From contig CAWGIX010000006.1 in the NCBI GenBank assembly GCA_963822705.1, forward strand, positions 186,001-250,000: a stretch of DNA of 64,000 bases, given 5' to 3'. Position numbers and translations under genes: made by a program. The first letter of the stretch is position 1; each line of letters opens with the position of its first letter. The stretch comes from CAVRQM01 sp963822705. Lineage in GTDB: Bacteria; Pseudomonadota; Alphaproteobacteria; Acetobacterales; Acetobacteraceae. This document shows positions 56,496 through 64,000 of this stretch, in pieces. The notes under the pieces are model-generated. The model made no database searches and had not been told where the DNA came from. It saw nothing but the letters and a program-made list of their open reading frames with translations.

Positions 56496-57542
56496 ATGAG
56501 CAGCAACACGTATCCAAAATTGCACAACGCCATGTGGCCGGGGCTGGTCGGCAAAGGGCCGGACTCCGAGCCGCCAATCGACCTTGACACCATGCTCGAC
56601 CTGACCGCCGCCGCCGAGGTGCAGGGCCAGAAATTCGAGGGCGTGGATATCTTTGCCGCGCTGCCGCACACCGACATCGACGCCACTGACGCGGACGTGC
56701 AGCGCCTGGCGGAAAAGGTGCGGGCGCGAGGCCTGGTCATCGGCTCGATCGTGGCCCCGGTCTGGCCGCCGGTGGGCGGCGGCTCCGCCATGGGCAGCGC
56801 CGAGGAGCGGGCGCGTTTCGTGGACAACGTGGGCAAAGCCTGCCGCATCGGCCAGCGCCTGCGCGAACTGGGGGTGCGGTCCTACGGCGTGATCCGGATC
56901 GATTCCGCCACCGGCGTGGAGGAGTGGTCGCACGATCCCGCCCGCAACACACAGCTGATCGCCGAGACTTTCGAGAAAGCCTGCGACGTGGCCGAGAAAT
57001 ATGGCGAGCGGCTGGCCGCGGAGGGAGAGATCTGCTGGGGCGCCATGCACGGCTGGCGGCACATGCTGCATCTGCTGGAGGCGGTCGGGCGGCCAAAAAC
57101 GCTGGGGTTTCAGGCCGACATGGCGCACACGCTGCTCTATACGCTGGGCTACAACGCGCCCGAGGACCGCATCCTGCCCGAGGGATTTGCTTTCGACGAT
57201 CCCGAGGTGTTTCGCGGCGCCCTCAAGACGATGACCGATGCGCTGCGGCCGTGGACCATCGATTTTCATGTGGCGCAGAACGATGCGACGGTGAAAGGCA
57301 TGGGCAGCCATGACAAGACCGGCCGGCATTGCCTGGTGTTCGATCCTGGCGGAAAGCTCGACATCGCGCGCGATTCCGGCTTTTGGCTGCGCGGGGCGGA
57401 CGGCCAGCCCACCCGCGCCGTGCAGCACATCTGCTGGGATGGCTGCATGTTTCCCAACGAGGTGATGATGCGTCCGAAAACGTGGAATGACGTGCTCGGC
57501 GCGATGATTTCGGTGCGCGATGCGCATGGGTGGGTGCAGTGA
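56496..57542 (+). CDS. Sugar isomerase/epimerase, TIM-barrel family
   Basis: Protein of 348 residues of the xylose-isomerase-like TIM-barrel family. Recognisable parts are the N-terminal LHNAMWPGLVGKGPDSEPPI, VDIFAALPHTDIDATDADVQ, VWPPVGGGSAMGSAEERARF, EGEICWGAMHGWRHMLHLLE, GFQADMAHTLLYTLGYNAPE and WTIDFHVAQNDATVKGMGSH. Acidic and His residues suited to divalent metal binding are present, but I cannot assign the exact substrate. Its stop overlaps the start of the Gfo/Idh gene, so the two act together. Such pairs often handle keto- or inositol-type sugars brought in by RbsABC-class transporters, two of which lie nearby. Confidence 0.87.
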   Translation: MSSNTYPKLHNAMWPGLVGKGPDSEPPIDLDTMLDLTAAAEVQGQKFEGVDIFAALPHTDIDATDADVQRLAEKVRARGLVIGSIVAPVWPPVGGGSAMGSAEERARFVDNVGKACRIGQRLRELGVRSYGVIRIDSATGVEEWSHDPARNTQLIAETFEKACDVAEKYGERLAAEGEICWGAMHGWRHMLHLLEAVGRPKTLGFQADMAHTLLYTLGYNAPEDRILPEGFAFDDPEVFRGALKTMTDALRPWTIDFHVAQNDATVKGMGSHDKTGRHCLVFDPGGKLDIARDSGFWLRGADGQPTRAVQHICWDGCMFPNEVMMRPKTWNDVLGAMISVRDAHGWVQ

Positions 57543-58693
57543 GTGACCAGCGCCCGCTGCGCGTGGGTCTGGTCGGCTACGGATTCATGGGCCGCACCCA
57601 TGCCAACGCATTTCGCCAGGTGCCGCAGTTTTTTGACGTGGGGCATCGGCCGGTGCTGCAGGCGGTGTGCGCGCGCAATCAGGTGGCCGCGGAAAAATTT
57701 GCCGCGCGCTGGGGGTTTGCGTCGGTCGAAACGGACTGGCGCCGCCTGGTGGAGCGGCCGGACATCGATCTTGTCGACATTGCCAGTCCCAACGACACGC
57801 ATGCCGAGATCGCGGTGACGGCGGCGCAGGCCGGCAAAATGGTAATGTGCGAAAAGCCGCTTGGTCGCAACGCGGCGGAGGCGGAGCGCATGGTGGCGGC
57901 GGTCGAGGCGGCCGGCGTCGCCAACATGGTCTGGTACAATTACCGCCGCGTGCCCGCGGTGACGCTGGCGAAGCAGCTGGTCGACGAGGGCCGGCTCGGC
58001 CGGATTTTTCATTACCGCGCGAAATTCCTGCAGGACTGGACCATCTCGAAGGATTTGCCGCAGGGCGGTGCGGCGCTGTGGCGGCTGGACGTGAACGTGG
58101 CCGGCAGCGGTGTCACCGGCGATCTGCTGGCGCACTGCATCGATACTGCCTTGTGGCTGAACGGCGGCATCTCCGAGGTTTCGGCGATGACCGAGACGTT
58201 CATAAAAGAACGTCCGCACCAGCTGACCGGGCGCGTGGAGCCGGTCCGCATCGACGACGCGAGCGCGTTTCTGGCCCGTTTCGCCAACGGCTCGCTGGCG
58301 ACGTTCGAGGCAACCCGGTACGCGCGGGGGCACAAGGCGTTGTACACGTTCGAGATCAACGGCGAGCACGCCTCGATCTTCTGGGATCTGCATGACCTGC
58401 ACCGGCTGGAGTATTTTGACCACCGCGACGAGGGGCGTGTGCGCGGCTGGCGCTCGCTGCACATCACCGACGGGGATCACCCCTATATGGCGAAATGGTG
58501 GGTGCCGGGGCTGCAGATCGGCTACGAGCACACGTTCATCCACCAGGCCGCGGATTTCTTGGCGGCGCTGGACGGAGGCACGGCAGCTTCGCCCACGTTC
58601 CGGGACGCGCTGGCGACCGATTACGTGACCGACGCGGTGCTGGCATCGGCCCGGTCGAGAAAGTGGGAGACAGTTCGCGCGACTGCGGCGTAG
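57539..58693 (+). CDS. Gfo/Idh/MocA-family oxidoreductase
   Basis: NAD(P)-dependent sugar oxidoreductase of 384 residues. The Rossmann motif is RVGLVGYGFMGRTHANAFRQ, and DIASPNDTHAEIAVTAAQAG and GKMVMCEKPLGRNAAEAERM give the conserved EKP triad lysine. The active-site-region Asp/His stretch is GDLLAHCIDTALWLNGG. The C-terminal domain is typical (RYARGHKALYTFEINGEHAS). The GTG start overlaps the isomerase stop. Probable chemistry is oxidation of a sugar or inositol hydroxyl; the substrate is unknown. Confidence 0.92.
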   Translation: MSDQRPLRVGLVGYGFMGRTHANAFRQVPQFFDVGHRPVLQAVCARNQVAAEKFAARWGFASVETDWRRLVERPDIDLVDIASPNDTHAEIAVTAAQAGKMVMCEKPLGRNAAEAERMVAAVEAAGVANMVWYNYRRVPAVTLAKQLVDEGRLGRIFHYRAKFLQDWTISKDLPQGGAALWRLDVNVAGSGVTGDLLAHCIDTALWLNGGISEVSAMTETFIKERPHQLTGRVEPVRIDDASAFLARFANGSLATFEATRYARGHKALYTFEINGEHASIFWDLHDLHRLEYFDHRDEGRVRGWRSLHITDGDHPYMAKWWVPGLQIGYEHTFIHQAADFLAALDGGTAASPTFRDALATDYVTDAVLASARSRKWETVRATAA

Positions 58694-58724
58694 CGTAGCT
58701 GGGTGCCGGCATAGAGCGACCGAC

Positions 58725-58952
58725 GTGAGCGATAACATTGTCCTGGAGCACTTGCGCGCGCTGCGGGCGGAATTTCGCGAATTCCGGGAGGAGCTCCGGG
58801 AGCAGCGTGCCCGGTTCGCGAGCATGGAGCGAATGGTGGCCCACCTCGAACTCGAGTTGGCCGAGTTCCGCCTAGAAGTGAACGCAAGGCTCGACCGCGT
58901 GCATGACCGCCTCGACCGGATCGAGCGGCGCCTGGAGCTGCGGGACGCCTGA
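58725..58952 (+). CDS. Small coiled-coil protein
   Basis: Protein of 75 residues, nearly all charged heptad-like helix: LEHLRALRAEFREFREELRE, ASMERMVAHLELELAEFRLE and NARLDRVHDRLDRIERRLEL. It probably forms a dimeric or trimeric coiled coil. The start is GTG 58725, 29 bases after the Gfo/Idh stop, with no strong ribosome site. It resembles small proteins common in Acetobacteraceae genomes whose role is unknown. Confidence 0.65.
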   Translation: MSDNIVLEHLRALRAEFREFREELREQRARFASMERMVAHLELELAEFRLEVNARLDRVHDRLDRIERRLELRDA

Positions 58953-59113
58953 GCGGTTGACTTTCCGGGCCGGGCCGACTAGCTGCCCGCCACTGCCGGG
59001 AACGTGGACGTGCCTTTGGGGCACGCGCCCGCCCTGAACCTATGAGGGCCAGGGCCTACCGGTGCAACAAGCACCCACACTTCTGGGCGCATAGAGCCGA
59101 AAGGGCACCGCGC

Positions 59114-59731
59114 ATGACCAAGCGCGTCGAGAGCAAGTTCAAGATCAACCGCCGCCTTGGCGTGAATCTGTGGGGGCGCGCGAAATCGCCGCTGTCCAAG
59201 CGCGACTACGGCCCCGGCCAGCACGGCCAGCGGCGCAAGCAGAAGCCGACCGACTTCGGCGTGCAGCTGATGGCCAAACAGAAACTCAAAGGCTATTACG
59301 GCAACATCGGCGAGAAGCAGTTCCATAAATACTACGTGGAAGCGGTGCGCCGCAAAGGCGACACCGGTGAGAACCTGATCGAGCTGCTGGAGCGTCGGCT
59401 TGATGCGGTGATCTACCGCATGAAGTTCGCTATCACCCCGTTCGCCGCGCGCCAGTTCGTCAACCACGGCCACGTGCTGGTGAACGGCAAGCGCGTCAAC
59501 ATCGCGAGTTACCTGGTGCAGGACAACGACGTCGTCGAGGTGCGGGAAAAATCCAAGCAGCTTGCCATGGTGCTGGACGCCTCGCAGAGCGGCGAGCGCG
59601 ATGTGCCTGAGTATCTGGAAGTGGACCACCGCGCCATGAAGGGCCGTTTTGCACGTCCGCCGAAACTGTCGGACGTGCCGTTCCCGGTGCAGATGGAGCC
59701 CAACCTGGTGGTGGAGTTTTATTCCCGCTGA
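59114..59731 (+). CDS. rpsD: 30S ribosomal protein S4
   Basis: S4, 205 residues, an early-binding 16S rRNA protein. The start TKRVESKFKINRRLGVNLWG is typical, followed by KSPLSKRDYGPGQHGQRRKQ, the S4 RNA-binding domain LERRLDAVIYRMKFAITPFA with ARQFVNHGHVLVNGKRVN, and the end PFPVQMEPNLVVEFYSR. I chose ATG 59114 after AAAGGG; an open frame upstream is not conserved S4 sequence. It stands outside any ribosomal operon, as in other alphaproteobacteria. Confidence 0.96.
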   Translation: MTKRVESKFKINRRLGVNLWGRAKSPLSKRDYGPGQHGQRRKQKPTDFGVQLMAKQKLKGYYGNIGEKQFHKYYVEAVRRKGDTGENLIELLERRLDAVIYRMKFAITPFAARQFVNHGHVLVNGKRVNIASYLVQDNDVVEVREKSKQLAMVLDASQSGERDVPEYLEVDHRAMKGRFARPPKLSDVPFPVQMEPNLVVEFYSR

Positions 59732-59742
59732 CCACCGCGCCG

Positions 59743-60732
59743 ATGGACCCGGTCCTGGTCGAGGCGACGCGCGGCGGCCGGGTGGAAAGCCGGCATTGCG
59801 GCGCGATCGCGGTGGTCGATGCACAAGGCGGCGTGGTGTTTTCGACGGGCGACATCGACCAGGCGGTGTTCCCGCGCTCGGCGATCAAGGCGCTGCAGGC
59901 CTTGCCGCTGGTCGAGGGCGGGGCTGCGGAGCGCCTGGGCCTGACAGACGCCGAAATCGCGCTGGCCTGCGCGTCGCATCGCGGCGAGCCCGCGCATGTG
60001 GCGGCTGCCGCCAATATGCTCGGCAAGGCGGGGCGCGATGCGAGCACGCTGGAGTGCGGCGCGCACTGGCCACGGGATTCCGCGGGCTACGCGCTGGCGG
60101 CTTCGGGCGGACGGCCGACCGCGCTGCATAACAACTGTTCGGGCAAGCACGCAGGATTCATCTGCCTCGCGTGCGACCGGCGTGACGATCCCGCGGGCTA
60201 TGTGCGCCCGGACCATCCGACCATGCGGGTGGTAACTGCGGCGGTGGCGGAGATGACCGGCACGCAACTCGATGAGCGCAACCGCGGCACCGATGGCTGC
60301 TCCATCCCCACTTTTGCAATTCCGCTCCGGGCGCTGGCGTTGGCGTTTGCGCGATTCGCGACCGGCTCCGGCCTCGCGTCCGATCGAGCAGCCGCGGCGC
60401 GGAAGATCAGGACAGCAGTGGCCGAGAATCCGTTCATGGTGGGCGGCACTGAAAGTTTTGATACCAAGCTGATGCAGGCCACCGGCCCTGCCGTGTTCAG
60501 CAAGACCGGGGCGGAGGGCGTCTATTGCATTGCCTTGCCGACACTGGGGCTGGGCGTGGCGCTGAAAGCCGATGACGGCGCGGCGCGCGCCAGCGAGACC
60601 GTTACCGCCGCGATCTTGCAAAGATTGCTGCCGGATCTTGCCGACACGCTGGCCCCGTTCGCCAGACGCACACTGCGCAACTGGAACGGGCTGGAGGTGG
60701 GGATGCTGCGCCCCACGGAATTTTTCCAATGA
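59743..60732 (+). CDS. L-asparaginase II-family protein
   Basis: Asparaginase of the Rhizobium-type (ReAV-like) family, 329 residues. It hydrolyses asparagine to aspartate and ammonia. Motifs are RHCGAIAVVDAQGGVVFSTG, the Ser and Lys in VFPRSAIKALQALPLVEGGA, ACASHRGEPAHVAAAANMLG, the Cys in TALHNNCSGKHAGFICLACD and NRGTDGCSIPTFAIPLRALA. Later comes VAENPFMVGGTESFDTKLMQ. All the usual Ser/Lys/Cys sites are present. The frame is intact. Its stop overlaps the prfC start (ATGA). Confidence 0.92.
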   Translation: MDPVLVEATRGGRVESRHCGAIAVVDAQGGVVFSTGDIDQAVFPRSAIKALQALPLVEGGAAERLGLTDAEIALACASHRGEPAHVAAAANMLGKAGRDASTLECGAHWPRDSAGYALAASGGRPTALHNNCSGKHAGFICLACDRRDDPAGYVRPDHPTMRVVTAAVAEMTGTQLDERNRGTDGCSIPTFAIPLRALALAFARFATGSGLASDRAAAARKIRTAVAENPFMVGGTESFDTKLMQATGPAVFSKTGAEGVYCIALPTLGLGVALKADDGAARASETVTAAILQRLLPDLADTLAPFARRTLRNWNGLEVGMLRPTEFFQ

Positions 60733-62269
60733 CCGATTATGCCGCCGAGATCGCCCGCCGCCGCACGTTCGCGATAATCTCCCACCCCGATGCCGGAAAA
60801 ACCACGCTGACCGAGCGGCTGCTGCGGGCGGGCGGCGCGATCCAGCTCGCCGGGAGCGTGCGCGCCAAAGGCGAGCGGCGGCGCACGCGGTCGGACTGGA
60901 TGGGTATCGAGCGCGAGCGCGGAATTTCCGTGGTCACCTCGGTGATGACGTTCGAGCACCGGAATTGCGTGTTCAACCTGCTCGACACGCCCGGCCATGA
61001 GGATTTTTCCGAGGACACGTACCGCACGCTGACCGCCGTGGACTCTGCCGTCATGGTCATCGATGCGGCCAAGGGCATCGAGGCGCGCACCCGCAAGCTG
61101 TTCGAGATTTGCCGCTTGCGCGACATTCCGATCGTGACGTTCGTCAACAAGATGGACCGCGAGAGCCAGGACCCGTTCGCGCTGCTGGACGAGGTTTCCT
61201 CCACGCTGGCGCTGGACACCGCGCCGGTCACCTGGCCGATCGGGCGCGCGGCCGATTTTTGCGGCACCTACGACATTCTGTCCCGCGATCTGCATACCAC
61301 GCAGGCGCTGGCGCAGTCCGACCCGCGGCTGATCGCCATGGGCGAAGAAATGGACTTGGTGCGCGCGGCACTGCCGGAATTCAACGTGCCGGAATTCGCC
61401 GCCGGACATCTGACGCCGGTGTTTTTCGGCAGCGCCATCCGCGAGATCGGGGTTTCGGACCTGTTGGATGGGCTGGCCGCCTACGGCCCGCGTCCGCGTG
61501 CGCAAAAAGCCGACGCACGGGTGGTGGACGCGACCGAACCGGCGCTGACCGCGCTGGTGTTCAAGATCCAGGCCAACATGGACCCGAACCATCGCGACCG
61601 CATCGCCTTTGCCCGCATCTGCTCCGGCCGGCTGGAACGCGGCATGCGGCTGCGCCAGGTGCGCACCGGAAAACTCATTCCGCTGCACGCGCCGCAATTC
61701 TTCTTTGCCCGCGACCGGGCCCTGGCCGAAGAGGCGTTTGCCGGCGACGTGGTGGGCATTCCGAACCACGGCACGCTGCGCATCGGCGATACGCTGAGCG
61801 AGAGCGAGGACCTGAATTTTCTCGGGCGTGCCGCATTTCGCCCCGGAAATTTTGCGCCGCGTGCGCCTGGACGACGCCATGAAGGCCAAGAAACTGCGGC
61901 AGGCGTTGCAGGAGCTGGCGGAGGAAGGCGTGGTGCAACTGTTTCGTCCGCAGGACGGCAGTCCGCCGATGGTGGGCGTGGTCGGGCACCTTGCAGCTCG
62001 ACGTGCTGCAGGCGCGGCTGGCCGGTGAATACGGCGTCGGGATCGGCTACGACCCGACACCGTTCCAGCTGGCCCGCTGGGTTTTCGGCGAGCGCGCGGC
62101 GGTGGAGCGGTTCGTCGCTTCCCAGCGCAGCGCCATGGCCGACGATGTGGACGGCGACCCGGTATTTCTGGCCACCAGTGCGTTCATGATGCGGCGCACC
62201 GTGGAGCTGAATTCCGGGCTGGCGTTCCGGGACATAAAGGACGTGCGCGCGGAACGGGTGGCGGCGTAA
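60729..62269 (+). CDS. prfC: Peptide chain release factor 3, two frameshifts
   Basis: RF3, the GTPase that recycles RF1/RF2 from the ribosome. The G domain is complete: AIISHPDAGKTTLTERLLRA, the switch II DTPGHEDFSEDTYRTLTAVD and NKMDRE. A long domain 2 with GRLERGMRLRQVRTGKLIPL follows. The C-terminal part shifts frame twice, near 61826 and 61988, each with an extra G in a GGG run: FLG|VPHFAPEILRRVRL and VVG|TLQLDVLQARLAGEYG. The end is LNSGLAFRDIKDVRAERVAA. The span of 1541 bases is 3n+2, exactly two added bases, and the corrected product is 512 residues. Errors are likelier than inactivation. Confidence 0.92.
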
Positions 62270-62288
62270 CGGCGACGGGGAGGCGTGC

Positions 62289-62927
62289 ATGCGCATCGGC
62301 ATCATCGGCGCCGGCAAGATCGGCGGGACCGTGGGCAGGCTGTGGGTGCGTGCGGGTCACCAGGTCCGCTTTGGTTCCCGTAATCCGCAGCGTCTGGCAG
62401 GGTTGGTGCAGGAGCTCAGCCAGAAAGCCTCGGCCGTCTCGATCGAGGACGCCGCGCGCTGGGCGGAAACGGTGTTCTGTGCATTCCCGTACGGCGTTTG
62501 GCCGCCGATGGCGCGCAAGCTGGAGCCGCTGGTCGTGACCAAGGTGGTCATGGACGCGGCCAATCCGTATCCGCAGCGCGACGGCGCTTTTGCCCGGGCG
62601 GCGCTCGAGGGCGGCCAGGGATCGGGCGTGCCGGTCGCTGATCTGCTGCCGCGGGCGTGGGTCGTGCGCGCGTTCAACTGCGTGTATTGGGAAACGCTGA
62701 AGTCCGAGGCGCATCGGGCGGGCGAGCGCATCGCCATTCCGCTGGCAGGCGACGATCCGGCGGCGCTGGAGGTGGCGACGCAACTGGTGCGCGATGCCGG
62801 ATTCGATCCGGTCCTGGCCGGCCCGCTGGTGCAGGCAGCGGCGTTCGACGTAGGGGCGCCGGTCTACAACAACCCGCAGACCGCGTCGGAAATGGAACGG
62901 ATACTGGGGCTGATCCCGCCCGGATAG
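62289..62927 (+). CDS. NADPH-dependent F420-reductase-like NAD(P)-binding protein
   Basis: Rossmann-fold protein of 212 residues: RIGIIGAGKIGGTVGRLWVR at the N-terminus, then HQVRFGSRNPQRLAGLVQEL, where SRNP suits NADP phosphate binding, CAFPYGVWPPMARKLEPL, VMDAANPYPQRDGAFARAAL, AWVVRAFNCVYWETLKSEAH and GDDPAALEVATQLVRDAGFD. This is the F420H2:NADP-oxidoreductase-like family, which in proteobacteria lacking F420 reduces other substrates. It starts 19 bases after prfC and may be cotranscribed. The substrate is unknown. Confidence 0.88.
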   Translation: MRIGIIGAGKIGGTVGRLWVRAGHQVRFGSRNPQRLAGLVQELSQKASAVSIEDAARWAETVFCAFPYGVWPPMARKLEPLVVTKVVMDAANPYPQRDGAFARAALEGGQGSGVPVADLLPRAWVVRAFNCVYWETLKSEAHRAGERIAIPLAGDDPAALEVATQLVRDAGFDPVLAGPLVQAAAFDVGAPVYNNPQTASEMERILGLIPPG

Positions 62928-62958
62928 GGCGGTCGCCGTGGCTTTCTGTTCCGGACCA

Positions 62959-63583
62959 TCAACTGAGGCCTTTGCCGTACCGGCGCAGCACCTCGGCAAC
63001 ATCGGCGAGCATGTCGGAAAGTGGCGTCGGCCCGCTGAGAATTCCCGGTGCAATGTCGGGGCGGGAAAACAAGGCCACGCAGACCTGGCTTGGATCGTGA
63101 CGGGAGGCATAGGCGATACCGTCCGGCTTGTCCCCGTGAGCAAACAACGCCTCCGCCCAAACGCCGCACGGTCCGTACGGCCCTGTGCTGATCGCATTGT
63201 CCGTGCCCAGCCTTTGCAGACCCGTGCCCCGCAGCTCCGCCAAACGGACCGGACGCGATAGACCGAGCACCGTTACGGCGCGGTTCACAATCTCGGCCCA
63301 GCCGATCAGCTTGCGTTGTGGATTGCGAAGTTACCGTTTCCGCAAACGCGCACTCAAAAGTCTGTCCAAGGTAGAGTACCCCAAAGCTGGCGCTCGGGCT
63401 GTCGAAGCGACCGACAGGGAGCCTGCCGCTTCCGGGCGAGAAGAAGACCGGGCCGCGATCAAGGCGGTGAATGCGGACCAGGGGACCGCCTGCGGGCAGC
63501 TCAATGACCGGGAGCGTTGCTGTCGGGAGCCAATCGGGAGGCGGGGGCGGCTCGCCGGTAGGGCCGCGCCCGCCCGCACTCAT
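62959..63583 (-). CDS. RES-domain toxin, one frameshift
   Basis: RES-family protein, the toxin class that depletes or modifies NAD+. The N-terminal part has LVRIHRLDRGPVFFSPGSGR, VGRFDSPSASFGVLYLGQTF and ECAFAETVTS, which hold the conserved Arg, Tyr and Glu. After a frame switch near 63312 it continues NRAVTVLGLSRPVRLAELRG, CGVWAEALFAHGDKPDGIAY and SRHDPSQVCVALFSRPD, where the late Ser region is typical. The span of 625 bases (3n+1) fits one extra base and ~207 residues. The ATG overlaps the antitoxin stop (ATGA), the usual arrangement of RES-Xre pairs. Confidence 0.82.
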
Positions 63584-64000
63584 CCGAACGCGTCGGTCCC
63601 GTGTGCCTCGACGATACGGCGTACTCCCTCTGCGGCTTCTCCGCCGCGCCCCAAGGCTTCCAGCGGCGTGATGCCGCCCAGAGCCTCATCCTCGGTTAGA
63701 AGCAGGTCGAGGACGGTCCACGGCTCCAGATCGGCCAGTTGCCGAAGCACGCCGACAATGCCGAGAGACCGTCTGGCCGTCCGCTCCGAATTGGGCCGCC
63801 GGGTAGCGCCAATCGTTTCCGACCCGCATGCCCAGCAGTTGGTGGGCTCGCCGCCGCTTGTCGATGGCTTGGCGGGATATGCCGCCCAGCGCACGCCCGG
63901 CCTGTTCGGCCGAAAGCAGGCCCCCCGCCCTGGCCGCCAGCCGCTCGCGCTGCGCCGCTCCTCTGGCCCATGCGTCGGCGAGCGGATCGAGCGGCAGGGC
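63580..64000 (-). CDS. Xre/MbcA/ParS-type antitoxin (partial, one frameshift)
   Basis: Antitoxin partner of the RES toxin, running off the window at its N-terminus. The C-terminal ~60 residues match the toxin-binding domain of this family: IVGVLRQLADLEPWTVLDLL, GGITPLEALGRGGEAAEGVR and RIVEAHG. Upstream, in another frame, is a DNA-binding-type segment: LSAEQAGRALGGISRQAIDK, RRRAHQLLGMRVGNDWRYPA. The switch is near 63768 (an extra T gives QTVSR instead of QTVSGIVGVL). The operon order antitoxin-toxin and the 4-base overlap are as expected. The antitoxin probably autoregulates the operon. Confidence 0.75.
   Translation of the reverse strand, partial: PCRSIRSPTHGPEERRSASGWRPGRGACFRPNRPGVRWAAYPAKPSTSGGEPTNCWACGSETIGATRRPNSERTARRSLGIVGVLRQLADLEPWTVLDLLLTEDEALGGITPLEALGRGGEAAEGVRRIVEAHGTDAFG

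Overview
High-GC alphaproteobacterial DNA, most likely Rhodospirillales/Acetobacteraceae-like. The basis is ntrY-ntrX, the order rpmF-plsX-fabH-ihfA-merR-tRNA-Pro, a DUF177 protein next to a ubiquinol-cytochrome c chaperone, BamE, and many sugar/polyol ABC transporters. The assignment is inferred from gene content only. Chromosomal housekeeping genes (rpsD, prfC, fabH, plsX, rpmF, ihfA, bamE) show this is chromosome, not a plasmid or phage.

Layout. 0-3.2 kb: start of a glycogen-debranching-type gene, an MFS transporter, and a proline-rich protein of unknown function (copy A). 3.2-15.2 kb: a polyol/triose region with an SDR dehydrogenase, DhaL/DhaK kinase subunits, a lone MalG-type permease, a MalFG-type ABC transporter with two ATPase genes, a tagatose-3-epimerase-family protein and GlpD. 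15.3-19.1 kb: the NtrY/NtrX two-component system with an 80-bp palindrome between the genes. 19.4-26.2 kb: DegT aminotransferase, RbsB/RbsC/RbsA-type transporter, ChbG-type deacetylase and amidase, ending at an IS5-type remnant. 27.2-30.1 kb: groES-groEL plus three small genes. 30.2-35.3 kb: tRNA-Pro, merR, ihfA, fabH, plsX, rpmF, DUF177, ubiquinol-cytochrome c chaperone, bamE. 35.4-41.4 kb: proline-rich copy B, tonB divergent from an IsdG-like heme monooxygenase, secreted proteins, an orphan GspG pseudopilin and a lytic transglycosylase. 41.4-52.7 kb: a PotA/PotB-like pair whose ATPase has lost its catalytic motifs, then two convergent RbsA-class sugar transporters, one with the ATPase fused to a permease. 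52.8-58.7 kb: HtrA protease / response regulator / histidine kinase / periplasmic protein operon, divergent from a sugar isomerase-Gfo/Idh pair. 58.7-64 kb: rpsD, asparaginase, prfC, an F420-reductase-like protein and a RES/Xre toxin-antitoxin pair at the edge.

Reading-frame quality varies. About a dozen genes, including fabH, bamE and prfC, carry one or two single-base indels while their protein motifs stay intact. The 6.7-12.4 kb transporter block has a frame change roughly every 100 bp. Base-call or assembly error explains this better than gene decay, and I annotate these as full genes with the shift noted.

The most unusual item is the pair of proline-rich paralogues 33 kb apart. They share a conserved C-terminal half and the same start architecture: a -35/-10 promoter with the -10 box exactly 6 nt before an in-frame GTG, which implies leaderless transcripts.
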